The notes: generated by a model from the sequence alone, not told the origin. DNA of 64,000 bases from Atlantibacter hermannii (GCA_900635495.1 LR134136.1:3038001-3102000); one strand, 5' to 3'; positions 54,071 to 63,680 are shown, counted from the stretch's first letter. Numbers and translations are program-made.

Positions 54071-54316
54071 TCAGCCTCCGGTCACCGGCGGGAAAAAGGC
54101 CACTTCATCGCCTTCGTTCAGCGGATGGTCAAACGCCACCAGCGTCTGGTTCACCGCCGCCAGCAGTTTGCCGGACTCCAGCGCCAGCGCCCAACGTTCT
54201 CCACGGCTTTCAAGATGCTGACGCAGCGACTCTACCGTTGGGAATGGCTCATTGATTTCCAGACGGTCGCAGCCAACCAGTTCACGCACCTGGGCAAAAA
54301 ACAGTACGTTAATCAT
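54071..54316 (-). CDS. moaD: Molybdopterin synthase sulfur carrier subunit MoaD
   Basis: An 81-residue ubiquitin-fold protein ending in the diglycine (FFPPVTGG) that MoeB adenylates and that carries sulfur as a thiocarboxylate. Its length equals E. coli MoaD. The start overlaps the moaC stop by 4 bases. Confidence 0.96.
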   Translation of the reverse strand: MINVLFFAQVRELVGCDRLEINEPFPTVESLRQHLESRGERWALALESGKLLAAVNQTLVAFDHPLNEGDEVAFFPPVTGG

Positions 54317-54795
54317 GACGCCTCCACGTTGAAATCGCCGGATTTGCCGCCGCTTTTCGCCAGCAAACGTACCGGACCGATAACCATGTCTTTTTGCACC
54401 GCTTTACACATGTCATAAATCGTCAGGGCCGCGACCGACGCCGCCGTCAGCGCCTCCATCTCGACACCGGTTTTACCGCTCAGACGGCAAACCGCTTCAA
54501 TGCGAACGCGATTGTGCTCCGGTTCCGCTGCCAGTTGTACTTCGACTTTGCTCAGCAACAGTGGATGGCAAAGCGGGATCAGTTCCCAGGTACGCTTAGC
54601 TGCCTGGATCCCGGCGATGCGTGCCGTGGCGAAGACATCGCCTTTATGATGGCGACCATCGACAATCATGGCTAACGTATCGGCGCGCATGGTAACAAAC
54701 GCTTCGGCCCGCGCTTCGCGCACGGTTTCCGCTTTGGCGCTGACATCCACCATGTGGGCTTCGCCCGCGGCGTTAAGATGAGTAAGTTGCGACAT
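54313..54795 (-). CDS. moaC: Cyclic pyranopterin monophosphate synthase MoaC
   Basis: A 160-residue protein (161 in E. coli) with the conserved MVDVSAKAETVREA, IPLCHPLLLSKVEV and TGVEMEALTAASVAALTIYD, followed by DMCKAVQKDM (active-site lysine region). It converts the MoaA product to cPMP. It lies 2 bp after moaB. Confidence 0.96.
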   Translation of the reverse strand: MSQLTHLNAAGEAHMVDVSAKAETVREARAEAFVTMRADTLAMIVDGRHHKGDVFATARIAGIQAAKRTWELIPLCHPLLLSKVEVQLAAEPEHNRVRIEAVCRLSGKTGVEMEALTAASVAALTIYDMCKAVQKDMVIGPVRLLAKSGGKSGDFNVEAS

Positions 54796-54797
54796 CG

Positions 54798-55310
54798 TTA
54801 TTTCTTCAAATGAGGGTGGAAATTACAGGGGCGGTTGCGGGCGTCCAGTTGACCGGAAATGATGTGTTCCCAGGCCGTCTGGCAGGCGCGTGTGGAACCA
54901 GGCATAGCGAAAATCAGCGTACGGTTGGCAATGCCCGCCACAGCGCGGGACTGCATCATCGCGGTGCCAATCTCTTCGAAAGAGAGCATCCGGAACAGTT
55001 CGCCATAGCCTTCCACTTCACGATCGAACAGCGGCAGCAGCGCTTCCGGCACCTGATCGCCGTCGGTAAAGCCGGTGCCGCCGTTAATCAGCACCACCTG
55101 CACGTTTTCGTCGGCGATCCAGGCAGACACCTGGGCGCGGATCGCGTAGCGGTTCTCCTTCACAATCGCTTTCGCCACGATCTGATGCCCGGCATCATGC
55201 GCGGCATCGCGCAAATAATGGCCTGACGTGTCATCTTCTTCGCCGCGACGGCTGGAAACGGTAAGAATAGCGATACGCGTCGCAATAAATTCTGCGCTCA
55301 CCTGACTCAT
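54798..55310 (-). CDS. moaB: Molybdenum cofactor biosynthesis protein MoaB
   Basis: A 170-residue MogA/MoeA-like fold protein, the same length as E. coli MoaB, with the pterin-binding motif NGGTGFTDGDQVPEAL. Related proteins adenylylate molybdopterin; in E. coli MogA does this and MoaB's own role is unclear. It lies 21 bp after moaA. Confidence 0.95.
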   Translation of the reverse strand: MSQVSAEFIATRIAILTVSSRRGEEDDTSGHYLRDAAHDAGHQIVAKAIVKENRYAIRAQVSAWIADENVQVVLINGGTGFTDGDQVPEALLPLFDREVEGYGELFRMLSFEEIGTAMMQSRAVAGIANRTLIFAMPGSTRACQTAWEHIISGQLDARNRPCNFHPHLKK

Positions 55311-55331
55311 AATGTTCTCCTGAAGACCGGC

Positions 55332-56321
55332 TTAGCCGCCGATATATGACAGATTCTGAGTGATCCCGGTATTTCCCTGATGCAGGAAATGCGTCTGTTT
55401 TTTATGATGCAGCGCGCCAGCGATGCGATCCTGTAAGGCCGCCTGCTGATTGTCATCTGCCAGCAAATCGCGCAGATCGACACCGCCTTCGCCAAACAGG
55501 CACAGATGCAGTTTGCCAAGCGACGAGACGCGCAGGCGGTTGCAGCTGGCGCAGAAATCTTTCTCATAGGGCATGATAAGCCCGATTTCGCCCGCGTAAT
55601 CCGGGTGGCAGAACACCTGGGCCGGACCGTCGCTGCGGTGGCGGATCTGATGGATCCAGCCGCGCTTTAACAGTTCTTCGCGCAGTGTCATGCCGGAGAT
55701 ATGGTGTTTTCTGAACAGATCGCTGCCCTCACCCGTTTCCATTAGCTCGATAAAGCGTAATTGAATCGGACGCGGCTGGATCCAGTTAAGGAAGGTGTCG
55801 AGCTGATGATGATTGACGTCACGCATCAACACGGTATTGACTTTGACTTTGCTGAAACCAGCGTCAAACGCGGCGTCGATGCCTTCCATTACCTGATGGA
55901 ATTTATCCTGGCCTGTGATGGCGTGAAACTGGCGCGCATCGAGGCTGTCGACGCTGACGTTGATCGCGGTTAATCCGGCATCGCGCCACGCGGCCACATC
56001 ACGGGCTAAACGGTAACCGTTAGTCGTGACGGCAATCTGGCGAATGGCGTCGTTTTCGCGAATGGCGGCAATGATATCGACAAAATCGCGGCGTAAAGAA
56101 GGCTCGCCGCCGGTCAGGCGCACTTTTTCTGTGCCCATGTTGGCAAAAGCGCGCACCACGCGGCGAATTTCTTCCACGCTCAGGAAGCTTTTATTGGTAT
56201 GTCCGGCAGGTTTATAACCATCCGGCAGACAGTAGGTGCAACGGAAGTTACACACATCGGTAATCGACAAACGTAAGTAGAAAAACTTACGCGCGAAGGC
56301 ATCAGTAAGTTGAGAGACCAT
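55332..56321 (-). CDS. moaA: GTP 3',8-cyclase MoaA
   Basis: A 329-residue radical SAM enzyme, the same length as E. coli MoaA. The N-terminal cluster motif is CNFRCTYC near residue 24, then LTGGEPSLRRD. The C-terminal cluster has CASCNRLRVSSLGKLHLCLF. The protein ends SYIGG, whose terminal glycines reach the active site. It makes 3',8-cH2GTP, the first step of molybdopterin synthesis. The ATG at 56321 follows AAAGGTGTAC; a longer in-frame start lies within the riboswitch. Confidence 0.97.
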   Translation of the reverse strand: MVSQLTDAFARKFFYLRLSITDVCNFRCTYCLPDGYKPAGHTNKSFLSVEEIRRVVRAFANMGTEKVRLTGGEPSLRRDFVDIIAAIRENDAIRQIAVTTNGYRLARDVAAWRDAGLTAINVSVDSLDARQFHAITGQDKFHQVMEGIDAAFDAGFSKVKVNTVLMRDVNHHQLDTFLNWIQPRPIQLRFIELMETGEGSDLFRKHHISGMTLREELLKRGWIHQIRHRSDGPAQVFCHPDYAGEIGLIMPYEKDFCASCNRLRVSSLGKLHLCLFGEGGVDLRDLLADDNQQAALQDRIAGALHHKKQTHFLHQGNTGITQNLSYIGG

Positions 56322-56334
56322 GTACACCTTTCCA

Positions 56335-56450
56335 AATACGGGAGATGCAGTTATTTCTTTCTGCACCCTGGTGACGTTTGTCACGGCCAAACTGCCATAT
56401 CAGCGAATAATGCGACTTAGGCGGAGTAGCTTGAGTGTATGCTTCATATG
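56335..56450 (-). ncRNA. Probable molybdenum cofactor (Moco) riboswitch upstream of moaA
   Basis: The minus-strand leader of moaA has a series of stems, notably GTGAC-AAAC-GTCAC and TGCAG/CTGCA, preceded by CTACTCCGCCTAAG. Position and stems agree with the Moco RNA motif described upstream of E. coli moaA, which represses the operon when cofactor is plentiful. I identified it by recall and by eye; boundaries are approximate. Confidence 0.7.
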
Positions 56451-56668
56451 AAGAAGCGGGTTACAGGCATAGTAGCGTGGATTAACCGCCCCTGCCATGT
56501 TCAATTTCGTTGTATAAAGTTATATATAACGATGTTATTCTGCGATTTCGTTACAGAATACGTAAAACTCACGGTTTTGTTTTGACATGTATCATTTTAA
56601 TCCGCAAGGTTCGTCTTTTTTATGGTTTCAGCTAACGTTTTGCTTAACAACAGAATGAAGGAACATCT

Positions 56669-57577
56669 ATGCGTAATCGCACCTTAGCGGATTTAGACCG
56701 GGTCGTGGCACTTGGCGGCGGGCATGGTTTAGGACGGGTTATGTCCTCCCTTTCCTCGCTGGGCTCGCGGCTTACCGGTATCGTTACCACCACCGATAAT
56801 GGTGGTTCAACCGGTCGTATTCGCCGCTCTGAAGGCGGGATCGCGTGGGGCGATATGCGTAACTGTTTAAACCAGTTAATTACTGAACCAAGCGTCGCGT
56901 CGGCCATGTTTGAATACCGTTTTAACGGTAACGGCGAGCTTTCCGGTCATAACCTCGGAAATCTGATGTTAAAGGCGCTGGATCACTTAAGCGTCAGGCC
57001 ATTAGAAGCCATAAATCTGATAAGAAACTTGCTCAAAGTAGACGCTTTTTTAATTCCAATGTCTGAGCAACCGGTAGATTTGATGGCGACAGACGCGGAG
57101 GGCAACGATGTTTACGGGGAAGTCAATATCGATCATTTACGTGAACCGCCCCAGCAGCTTTCGCTCTACCCCATTGCCCCCGCCACGCGTGAAGCGCTAC
57201 AGGCGATTGGCGAAGCGGATCTGATCCTGATTGGCCCTGGCAGTTTTTATACCAGCCTGATGCCGCTCCTGCTGTTGCCGGATTTAGCCCAGGCGTTAAG
57301 ACGTACCCCCGCGCCGGTGGTCTACATTGGCAATCTGGGGCGTGAACTGAGCGTGCCTGCCGCCAGCCTCACGCTGCCGGAAAAGCTCGCCATCATGGAA
57401 CGCTACGTGGGTAAACCGCTGGTCGACGCCGTGGTGGTAGGTCCGAAGGTGGATGTTTCGGGACTGGTGGATAAGGTGATTATTCAGGAACCGCTTGAGG
57501 CGGAAGATATTCCCTACCGCCACGACAGACAGTTGCTGCGGGCGGCACTGGATAAAGTCGTTCAGAAAATGGGCTAA
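56669..57577 (+). CDS. ybhK: YbhK (YvcK/GlmR-family UDP-sugar-binding protein)
   Basis: A 302-residue protein, equal in length to E. coli YbhK, with the family's VVALGGGHGLGRVMSSLSSL, TTTDNGGSTGRIRRSEGGIA and LIGPGSFYTSLMPLLLL. Homologues bind UDP-GlcNAc or UDP-glucose and link carbon metabolism to envelope synthesis; the E. coli role is unresolved. It is divergent from moaA and convergent with uvrB. Confidence 0.93.
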   Translation: MRNRTLADLDRVVALGGGHGLGRVMSSLSSLGSRLTGIVTTTDNGGSTGRIRRSEGGIAWGDMRNCLNQLITEPSVASAMFEYRFNGNGELSGHNLGNLMLKALDHLSVRPLEAINLIRNLLKVDAFLIPMSEQPVDLMATDAEGNDVYGEVNIDHLREPPQQLSLYPIAPATREALQAIGEADLILIGPGSFYTSLMPLLLLPDLAQALRRTPAPVVYIGNLGRELSVPAASLTLPEKLAIMERYVGKPLVDAVVVGPKVDVSGLVDKVIIQEPLEAEDIPYRHDRQLLRAALDKVVQKMG

Positions 57578-57579
57578 AG

Positions 57580-57612
57580 CTGGCTGCGACGTAACAGCCG
57601 CAGCCGGCTTGT
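57580..57612. terminator. Hairpin between ybhK and uvrB
   Basis: GCTGGCTGCG and CGCAGCCGGC form a stem with an 11-base loop just after both stop codons. The flanking T tracts are weak, so this is a tentative bidirectional terminator. Confidence 0.5.
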
Positions 57613-59635
57613 CAGGAGGCCGCGATAAACAACTCGCGCAGTTGATGAAGCTGATCGCGAATGGCGGCGGCTTCTTCAAACTCCAGGTTTTGCGCGTGTT
57701 GCAGCATTTGCGCTTCAAGCTGATGAATTTTCTGCTGCAACGCTTTTGGCGTAAGCGCCAGTTCCGCAGCTTCCACATCGGCGGCGGTGCGTGTTTTACC
57801 CCGCCCTTTGTTATTGCGCGTTTTAGCGATACCGCTGCCCAGCGACAGAATATCCACCACTTTCTTATTCAGACCCTGCGGCACGATGCCGTGCTCTTCG
57901 TTGTATTTCTGCTGTTTCTCGCGGCGACGTTCGGTTTCGCTGATGGCTTTCGCCATGGAAGGCGTGATCTTATCGCCATACAGAATAGCTTTGCCGTTAA
58001 CGTTACGGGCTGCGCGGCCAATGGTCTGAATCAGTGAGCGTTCAGAGCGCAGGAAGCCCTCTTTATCGGCATCCAGAATCGCCACCAACGAGACTTCCGG
58101 CATGTCCAGGCCTTCACGAAGTAAGTTAATGCCCACCAGCACATTAAACTCGCCCAGGCGCAGGTCGCGGATGATCTCCATTCGCTCCACGGTATCGATA
58201 TCAGAGTGCAAATAACGCACTTTCTCGCCGTGCTCTTCCAGATATTCCGTCAGGTCTTCCGCCATACGCTTGGTCAGGGTAGTCACCAGCACACGCTCAT
58301 TGATCTCCACGCGCTTGCGAATTTCCGACAGCAGGTCATCCACCTGAGTCGCAACCGGACGCACCTCGATGATGGGGTCGAGCAGACCGGTCGGACGCAC
58401 CACCTGATCGATAATTTCGCTGCCCGATTTTTCCAGCTCATAGTTACCCGGCGTCGCCGAGACATAAATTGTCTGCGGCGCCAGCGCTTCGAACTCTTCG
58501 AATTTCATTGGGCGGTTATCCAGCGCCGACGGTAAGCGGAAGCCGTATTCCACCAGCGTTTCTTTACGCGCCCGGTCACCACGGTACATCCCACCGATTT
58601 GCGGAATGGTCACGTGGGATTCGTCAATAATCAGCAGGCCGTCAGCCGGTAAATAATCAAACAGCGTCGGCGGCGCTTCACCCGGCCCGCGCCCGGACAG
58701 ATAGCGCGAGTAGTTTTCGATGCCAGAACAGTAGCCCAGTTCATTCATCATCTCTAAATCAAACTGGGTTCGCTGGGTGAGTCGCTGCTCTTCAAGCAAT
58801 TTATTATTGGCCAGCAGCACTTTGCGGCGGTCAGCCAGTTCGACTTTGATGTCTTCCATGGCCTGCACGATGCGCTCGCGTGGCGTGACATAGTGCGTTT
58901 TTGGATAAACGGTAAAACGTGGGATAACCCCTTCAACCTGACCGGTAAGCGGATCGAAAAGCGACAGACGTTCCACCTCTTCATCAAACAGTTCGACGCG
59001 CAGCGCCATATCGTCCGACTCCGCAGGGAAAATATCGATCACTTCCCCGCGCACCCTGAACGTACCGCGCTGGAACGCCTGATCGTTGCGGGTATATTGC
59101 AACTCCGCCAGACGACGCAGGATCGCGCGCTGATCGATAATCATGCCGTTCGTCAGATGCAGCATCATCTTGAGATACAGATCCGGATCGCCCAGACCAT
59201 AAATCGCCGATACTGAGGCCACCACGACCACGTCCCGCCGCTCCAGCAGCGCTTTAGTGGCAGACAAACGCATCTGCTCGATGTGTTCGTTCACCGAGGC
59301 GTCTTTCTCGATAAACGTATCCGAACTCGGCACGTAGGCTTCAGGCTGGTAATAGTCGTAATACGAAACGAAATACTCCACCGCGTTTTCCGGAAAGAAC
59401 TCTTTCATCTCACCGTACAGCTGCGCTGCCAGCGTTTTGTTCGGGGCCAGCACCATCGTCGGGCGCTGCAAATCCGCAATCACATTCGCGACGGTGAAAG
59501 TTTTCCCCGAGCCGGTTACCCCAACAGCGTTTGATGGGCAAGGCCATCCTCAAGCCCCTCTTTAAGACGACGAATCGCCTCAGGCTGGTCACCAGAAGGC
59601 GTAAAAGCAGAATTGAGTTTGAACGGTTTGCTCAT
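57612..59635 (-). CDS. uvrB: Excinuclease ABC subunit UvrB (one frameshift near the N-terminus)
   Basis: UvrB is the damage-verifying helicase-like core of nucleotide excision repair. The start MSKPFKLNSAF is at 59635. Within the Walker A region (LLGVTGSGKT) the frame breaks because the G run at 59519-59522 is one base short. After that, NVIADLQRPTMVLAPNKTLA and the beta-hairpin YYDYYQPEAYVPSSDTFIEK follow. Helicase motifs and the C-terminal UVR coiled coil (QNLEFEEAAAIRDQLHQLRE) are complete. Corrected length is 674 residues (673 in E. coli). This is the only missing base I found in the window; others are extra bases. A LexA box lies upstream. Confidence 0.95.
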
Positions 59636-59707
59636 GGGATACCTGAAGCGTTACGAGGGGGAAGGAGTAATTTTACTCCCTCACAGGCAATTTGCCAACG
59701 CAAAAGA

Positions 59708-59723
59708 CTGGATAAAAACACAG
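59708..59723 (-). promoter_or_regulatory. LexA (SOS) box of uvrB
   Basis: On the minus strand it reads CTGTGTTTTTATCCAG, fitting CTGT-N8-ACAG with one degenerate half. It closely resembles the E. coli uvrB SOS box (CTGTTTTTTTATCCAG as I recall it). It lies 73 bp upstream of the uvrB start. Confidence 0.88.
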
Positions 59724-60019
59724 TGCGCGCTAAACTGGAGATTGGCTTCTTTGGGAACTTTTACGGCGATACGACAATCTAAAACAGCGGATTTCACTAC
59801 GTTGGCGGGGTTATCCCCAAACGAACCGGCTTTTTAACATTTGTCAAGCAAGGTAATGAAAGTTTTGTGGCAGGGAATGACACTTTTTTGACAACCATTG
59901 ATTTTATATAATCTATTGTTAAGTAAGCCAAATTTTTATCAGACGCCTTTAGCGCCAATTCATGCGCAAGCCGCATGAACTCTCGCTTCCCACCAGTTTT
60001 CTAACTCTAATGCACAAGG

Positions 60020-60042
60020 TTATCCACAGGAATAGTGGATAA
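60020..60042. promoter_or_regulatory. Inverted pair of DnaA boxes upstream of uvrB
   Basis: TTATCCACA at 60020-60028 is a perfect strong DnaA box. TTATCCACT on the opposite strand (60034-60042) is one mismatch away, and the two face each other five bases apart. DnaA binding upstream of uvrB (the P3 promoter region) has been described in E. coli. Confidence 0.82.
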
Positions 60043-60418
60043 GTGGTTGCAGCCCTGAAGGGTCGCCGCCCGGCGATTCATGAAATTTTCTGTACTCCGG
60101 CATCAAAAAAAAAATTTAAAGCTAAATTTGGTGGCGCTGGAGCATATCTGGCATTCCGATTGAAACGTGTTGCGCAACGGTGCGTCAGTCTACAGGCGCT
60201 GCACCAGCCCAATATGTTAAAGCACTGTTAAAGTGCAGGTGAATGCCGCGCACCCTGTCACCACGCCGTGAATACGCTGAATGTGTGAGTTTAATCTTAA
60301 TTATCCCCCTTCCTTCCTGCGATTTCAGACTCTGGCAAAGGAATTGCAGCACTTATTGCCCAGAGCGGCGCTGCCGCTGCTCGCCAAACCGTGTTCCCCT
60401 CGCAACCCAGGAGCGCTT

Positions 60419-61129
60419 ATGTTGAGTTTGCATTCGGTTAATCAGTTTTATGGCGAACGCCATGTGCTTTGGAATGTGGATCTGGAAATGCTTTCGGGGG
60501 AGTCAGTCTGTATAACCGGGGCGCAAGGGATGGGAAAAACCACGTTGCTTCACTGCATCACCGGCCATTTACCCGTGCAGAGCGGATCGATCGTCTGGCG
60601 GCATGAAGGATTACCGCCCCGGCAACTACAGGACGCTAACACCGACGCGCGCGCGGCCCTGGGCATCGGTTATGTCCCGCAGGACCGACGCATTTTCTCC
60701 GGGCTTACGGTGGAAGAGAACCTGCAGGTCGCGCTGCGTGCCGCCGGGGAAACGCAGGTCCAGGTACCGGAATCCGTGTTTGCGCTGTTTCCCGAGCTCT
60801 ATCCCTTGCGTCACACCCGGAGTGCGGCGCTCGGTCACGAGAGCCAGCAGCAGCTGGCGCTGGCGAATGCCCTGGTGATACAGCCGAAACTTCTGATCCT
60901 CGATGAGCCGACACGGGGCAACAGCGCCGGGTTTATTCAAAAGCTCGGCGATATCCTGCTGCGTTTAAACCGGGAATTTGGTCTGTCGATCCTGATGGTG
61001 GAACAGCAGATGACGTTTATCCGCCGCGTCGCGGACCGGTTTTGCTTATTGCATAAAGGCCGGAGCGTGGCGCAGGGCAGCGTGGCGCAGCTTGATAATC
61101 CGCGGTTGCTGCCCTTAATCCATTGCTAA
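60419..61129 (+). CDS. Orphan ABC transporter ATPase, UrtE/LivF-like
   Basis: A 236-residue ABC ATPase of the branched-chain amino acid/urea type (LivF/UrtE). It has MLSLHSVNQFYGERHVLWNV, Walker A GAQGMGKTT (34-42), the Q-loop region GYVPQDRRIFSGLTVEENLQ (84-103) and Walker B LLILDEPTRGN. The switch region ILMVEQQMTF has Gln, as usual for this family. The signature LSGGQ is replaced by LGHESQQQ (138-145), so the two glycines are missing. The ATG at 60419 follows AGGAG. No permease or binding-protein gene is nearby. E. coli has no gene between uvrB and bioD. The function is unknown. Confidence 0.8.
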   Translation: MLSLHSVNQFYGERHVLWNVDLEMLSGESVCITGAQGMGKTTLLHCITGHLPVQSGSIVWRHEGLPPRQLQDANTDARAALGIGYVPQDRRIFSGLTVEENLQVALRAAGETQVQVPESVFALFPELYPLRHTRSAALGHESQQQLALANALVIQPKLLILDEPTRGNSAGFIQKLGDILLRLNREFGLSILMVEQQMTFIRRVADRFCLLHKGRSVAQGSVAQLDNPRLLPLIHC

Positions 61130-61803
61130 ACCAGCAGCGAAACGTCGATAAAACGGCCCGTATCGGATGAGAACGGGTCGTCGAGCCAGGGGATCTCCCC
61201 CAGTAGCGGCGCGGCGATCCGCGCCCGTAACGACGCCATATAATCCAGATGGCGTGCGCCGGGGGGCGTGACGTCACTGGCGATCCACCCCGCAAGCGGC
61301 AACCCGGCGGCTTTAACGGCGGCGGCGGTGAGCATTGCGTGATTAATACAGCCCAGTTTGACGCCGACCACCAGAATCACCGGCAACTGCTCCTGCACCA
61401 CCCAGTCGGCAAACGTCTCCGTTTCGCTGAGCGGGGTAAACCAGCCTCCCGCCCCCTCCACCTGCACCCAGTCCGCTTTATGCTCAAGCGCCGCCAGCCC
61501 GCGCGACATCACCGCGGGTTCGATCGCCACGCCACTGGAACGGCTGACCAGGTGCGGCGAGGTGGGTTCTTCAAACACATACGGATTAACCTCGCCATAG
61601 TCGAGCGTCAGCGAACTGTTGCGCTGTAGCGCCAGCGCATCGCTGTTACGTACGCCGTTACGGATTTTCTCGCTGCCGGAGGCGACGGGCTTATAACCTG
61701 CGGTGCGAAAACCGGCCCGCGCCGCAGCCTGTAACAGCGCGCAACTGGCGACGGTTTTGCCAACTTCAGTATCGGTTCCGGTTACAAACCAGCGTTTACT
61801 CAC
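61126..61803 (-). CDS. bioD: Dethiobiotin synthetase BioD
   Basis: A 225-residue P-loop enzyme, equal in length to E. coli BioD, with FVTGTDTEVGKTVASCALLQ (Walker A), YKPVASG, VEGAGGWFTPLS and VGVKLGCINHAML. It closes the ureido ring with CO2 and ATP. A GTG at 61803 (VSKRWFVTG) was chosen, matching the E. coli position, with GGAG 9 bases upstream; a GTG at 61818 is the alternative. It overlaps bioC by 8 bp. It converges on the ABC gene with a 4-bp overlap. Confidence 0.95.
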   Translation of the reverse strand: MSKRWFVTGTDTEVGKTVASCALLQAAARAGFRTAGYKPVASGSEKIRNGVRNSDALALQRNSSLTLDYGEVNPYVFEEPTSPHLVSRSSGVAIEPAVMSRGLAALEHKADWVQVEGAGGWFTPLSETETFADWVVQEQLPVILVVGVKLGCINHAMLTAAAVKAAGLPLAGWIASDVTPPGARHLDYMASLRARIAAPLLGEIPWLDDPFSSDTGRFIDVSLLV

Positions 61804-62554
61804 AACGTAATACTCCACAAAAAAGTTGATAGGTCAGCACAAACGCCCCGCCCTGCTGCGGCCAGGCCAGCGTCAGTTGCTGCAACTGACGACGAGTGAG
61901 GATGCGGTTTTCGCGCCCGTCATGCAGATGCGTTGCGCCGATGCCCTTTAGCGAACGCATGGCGCTCAGCGGATCGGCGAAATGCAGCGTGACCGGACTT
62001 ACCGACCATTGCAGGGGGAACGGCGCACAGGCCGCCAGTACGGCGTCAACGGGCAGGAAGGCATTGGCATGGCGGGCGTTATCCACACTGCGCCAGGCCT
62101 GATGCAGTTCGTCAAGGGACCCGGCAACCAGCGTGCTGAAGGCGATATACCCGCCGGGCCGCGTCACCCGCCGCAGCTCGCCGATCCCGCGAGAAAGTTG
62201 ACTGCACCATTGCACCGCCAGATTGCTCCAGGCGAGATCGACGCTGGCGGAGGCCAGCGGCAGGTTTTCAATGTCTCCCTGCTGATAGCAATCCGCCGCC
62301 TGGTTTTCCTGCGCGGCACGCAGCATCTCTGCGGAAAGATCCAGCGCCGTAACCTGGCTGCCTCGCTGCCGCCAGTAACGGCTGAAATAGCCCGTACCGC
62401 AACCGGCATCCAGTACCTGCGCGTGTTGGCCGTCGCCCAATAAACACAGCAGGCGTTCGCCGCTTTCGCGCTGAAAAGCCGCATGCTTATCGTAATGGGC
62501 GGCGGCGCGTCCAAACGCGGCAGCGACGGCGGATTTATTCACGGCTAAGGTCAT
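61796..62554 (-). CDS. bioC: Malonyl-ACP O-methyltransferase BioC
   Basis: A 252-residue SAM-dependent methyltransferase (251 in E. coli) with motif I HAQVLDAGCGTGYFSRYW, then VTALDLSAEML and NLAVQWC. It methylates malonyl-ACP so that fatty acid enzymes can build the pimeloyl chain. The ATG at 62554 (MTLAVNKSAVAAAFGRAAAH) aligns with E. coli and lies inside the end of bioF (20-bp overlap). Confidence 0.94.
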   Translation of the reverse strand: MTLAVNKSAVAAAFGRAAAHYDKHAAFQRESGERLLCLLGDGQHAQVLDAGCGTGYFSRYWRQRGSQVTALDLSAEMLRAAQENQAADCYQQGDIENLPLASASVDLAWSNLAVQWCSQLSRGIGELRRVTRPGGYIAFSTLVAGSLDELHQAWRSVDNARHANAFLPVDAVLAACAPFPLQWSVSPVTLHFADPLSAMRSLKGIGATHLHDGRENRILTRRQLQQLTLAWPQQGGAFVLTYQLFCGVLRCE

Positions 62555-63680
62555 CAAGCGCCTCCAGCAATGCGTCAATGTCGCTGTCTTCATGGGCCGC
62601 GCTCAGGGTCACCCGCAGGCGCGCGCTGCCGACCGGCACGGTAGGCGGGCGGATCGCGGTAACCCACAACCCGCGTGCCCGAAGGCGTTCGGCGACGTGC
62701 AGGGTTCGTTGATTATCGCCCACGAGGATGGGCTGAATGGCCGTGGTGGACCGGGCCAGTTGCAGGGGAATGTGGGCCATCTGACGACGAAAATAATCGA
62801 TATGCCGGGCAAGTCTGGCGCGTGCGTCATCGGCTTTGCGGATGATTGCCACCGCTGTAGATAGCGCGTGCGCCTGTGCCGGGGGCATGGCGGTGCTGTA
62901 AATCAGATGCCGGGCGAACTGCAACAGATAATCTGCCAAATCGTCACTGCATAATACTGCTGCGCCGCTCAGCCCGAAGGCTTTGCCGAAGGTCACCACC
63001 AGAATATCCGGTTTGACGTTCGCCGCGGCGCAGCTCCCGCGCCCGCCCTCGCCGAACGTCCCGATGCCATGGGCATCGTCCACCATCATAAGCGCCGTGC
63101 CCTTTATCGCATGAATCTCTGCCAGCGGCGCGCTATCGCCATCCATGCTGAACACGCCTTCCGTGACCACTAACTGTTGGCCGCTTAACGGTTTGCTCAG
63201 CAATGCCTGGAGCGATCCGACATCGTTGTGCTGAAAGCGGCGCAGGGTGGCCGGGTTTAAACTGGCGGCTTCCAGTAGCGACGCGTGGCTCAGACGATCG
63301 GCGACGATGCGATCCTCTTTTTGCATCAGCGCCTGGATAACCGCCTGATTCGCCGAAAATCCTGAAATAAACAGTAGCGCACGCTGATACCCCAACCAGT
63401 CGGCCAGGGTGTGTTCCAGTTCATGATGCGCCTGATGAAAACCAGTGACGTGCCCGGAGCCGCCGCTGCCTACGCCATAACGCTGCGCGCCCTGCTGCCA
63501 GGCCCCGATAATCGCCGGATGACGGCTGAATCCGAGATAATCATTACCGGAAAAATTGCGGTAGCGTTGGCCGTCATGGATAAAGCCGGTGCCGTCGCTC
63601 TCCCCGACGAACCGGGTGCGAAACGCGTTCGCCGTCCGTCGTTCGTCCAGGGCCGCCGAGATACGGTATTGCCAGCTCAT
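62535..63680 (-). CDS. bioF: 8-amino-7-oxononanoate synthase BioF
   Basis: A 381-residue PLP enzyme of the alpha-oxoamine synthase family (384 in E. coli), with NDYLGFSRHP, VDDAHGIGTFG and the PLP lysine in VTFGKAFGLSGAAV. It condenses pimeloyl-ACP with alanine. Its ATG overlaps the bioB stop (ATGA). Confidence 0.96.
   Translation of the reverse strand: MSWQYRISAALDERRTANAFRTRFVGESDGTGFIHDGQRYRNFSGNDYLGFSRHPAIIGAWQQGAQRYGVGSGGSGHVTGFHQAHHELEHTLADWLGYQRALLFISGFSANQAVIQALMQKEDRIVADRLSHASLLEAASLNPATLRRFQHNDVGSLQALLSKPLSGQQLVVTEGVFSMDGDSAPLAEIHAIKGTALMMVDDAHGIGTFGEGGRGSCAAANVKPDILVVTFGKAFGLSGAAVLCSDDLADYLLQFARHLIYSTAMPPAQAHALSTAVAIIRKADDARARLARHIDYFRRQMAHIPLQLARSTTAIQPILVGDNQRTLHVAERLRARGLWVTAIRPPTVPVGSARLRVTLSAAHEDSDIDALLEALDDLSRE

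Larger units (their letters stand above)
59636..60418. promoter_or_regulatory. uvrB control region and intergenic region to the ABC ATPase gene
   Basis: This 783-bp stretch separates divergent genes. It carries the uvrB LexA box and a pair of DnaA boxes (listed separately). It also has an A-rich run (60106-60120) and short open frames without recognisable products. The part from 60240 onward probably holds the promoter of the ABC gene. Confidence 0.6.

Noticed and set aside
60020..60120. A replication origin at the DnaA boxes and nearby A-rich run
   Set aside because: Only two boxes, no array of AT-rich 13-mers and no origin-associated genes. The known DnaA involvement in uvrB control is a sufficient explanation.
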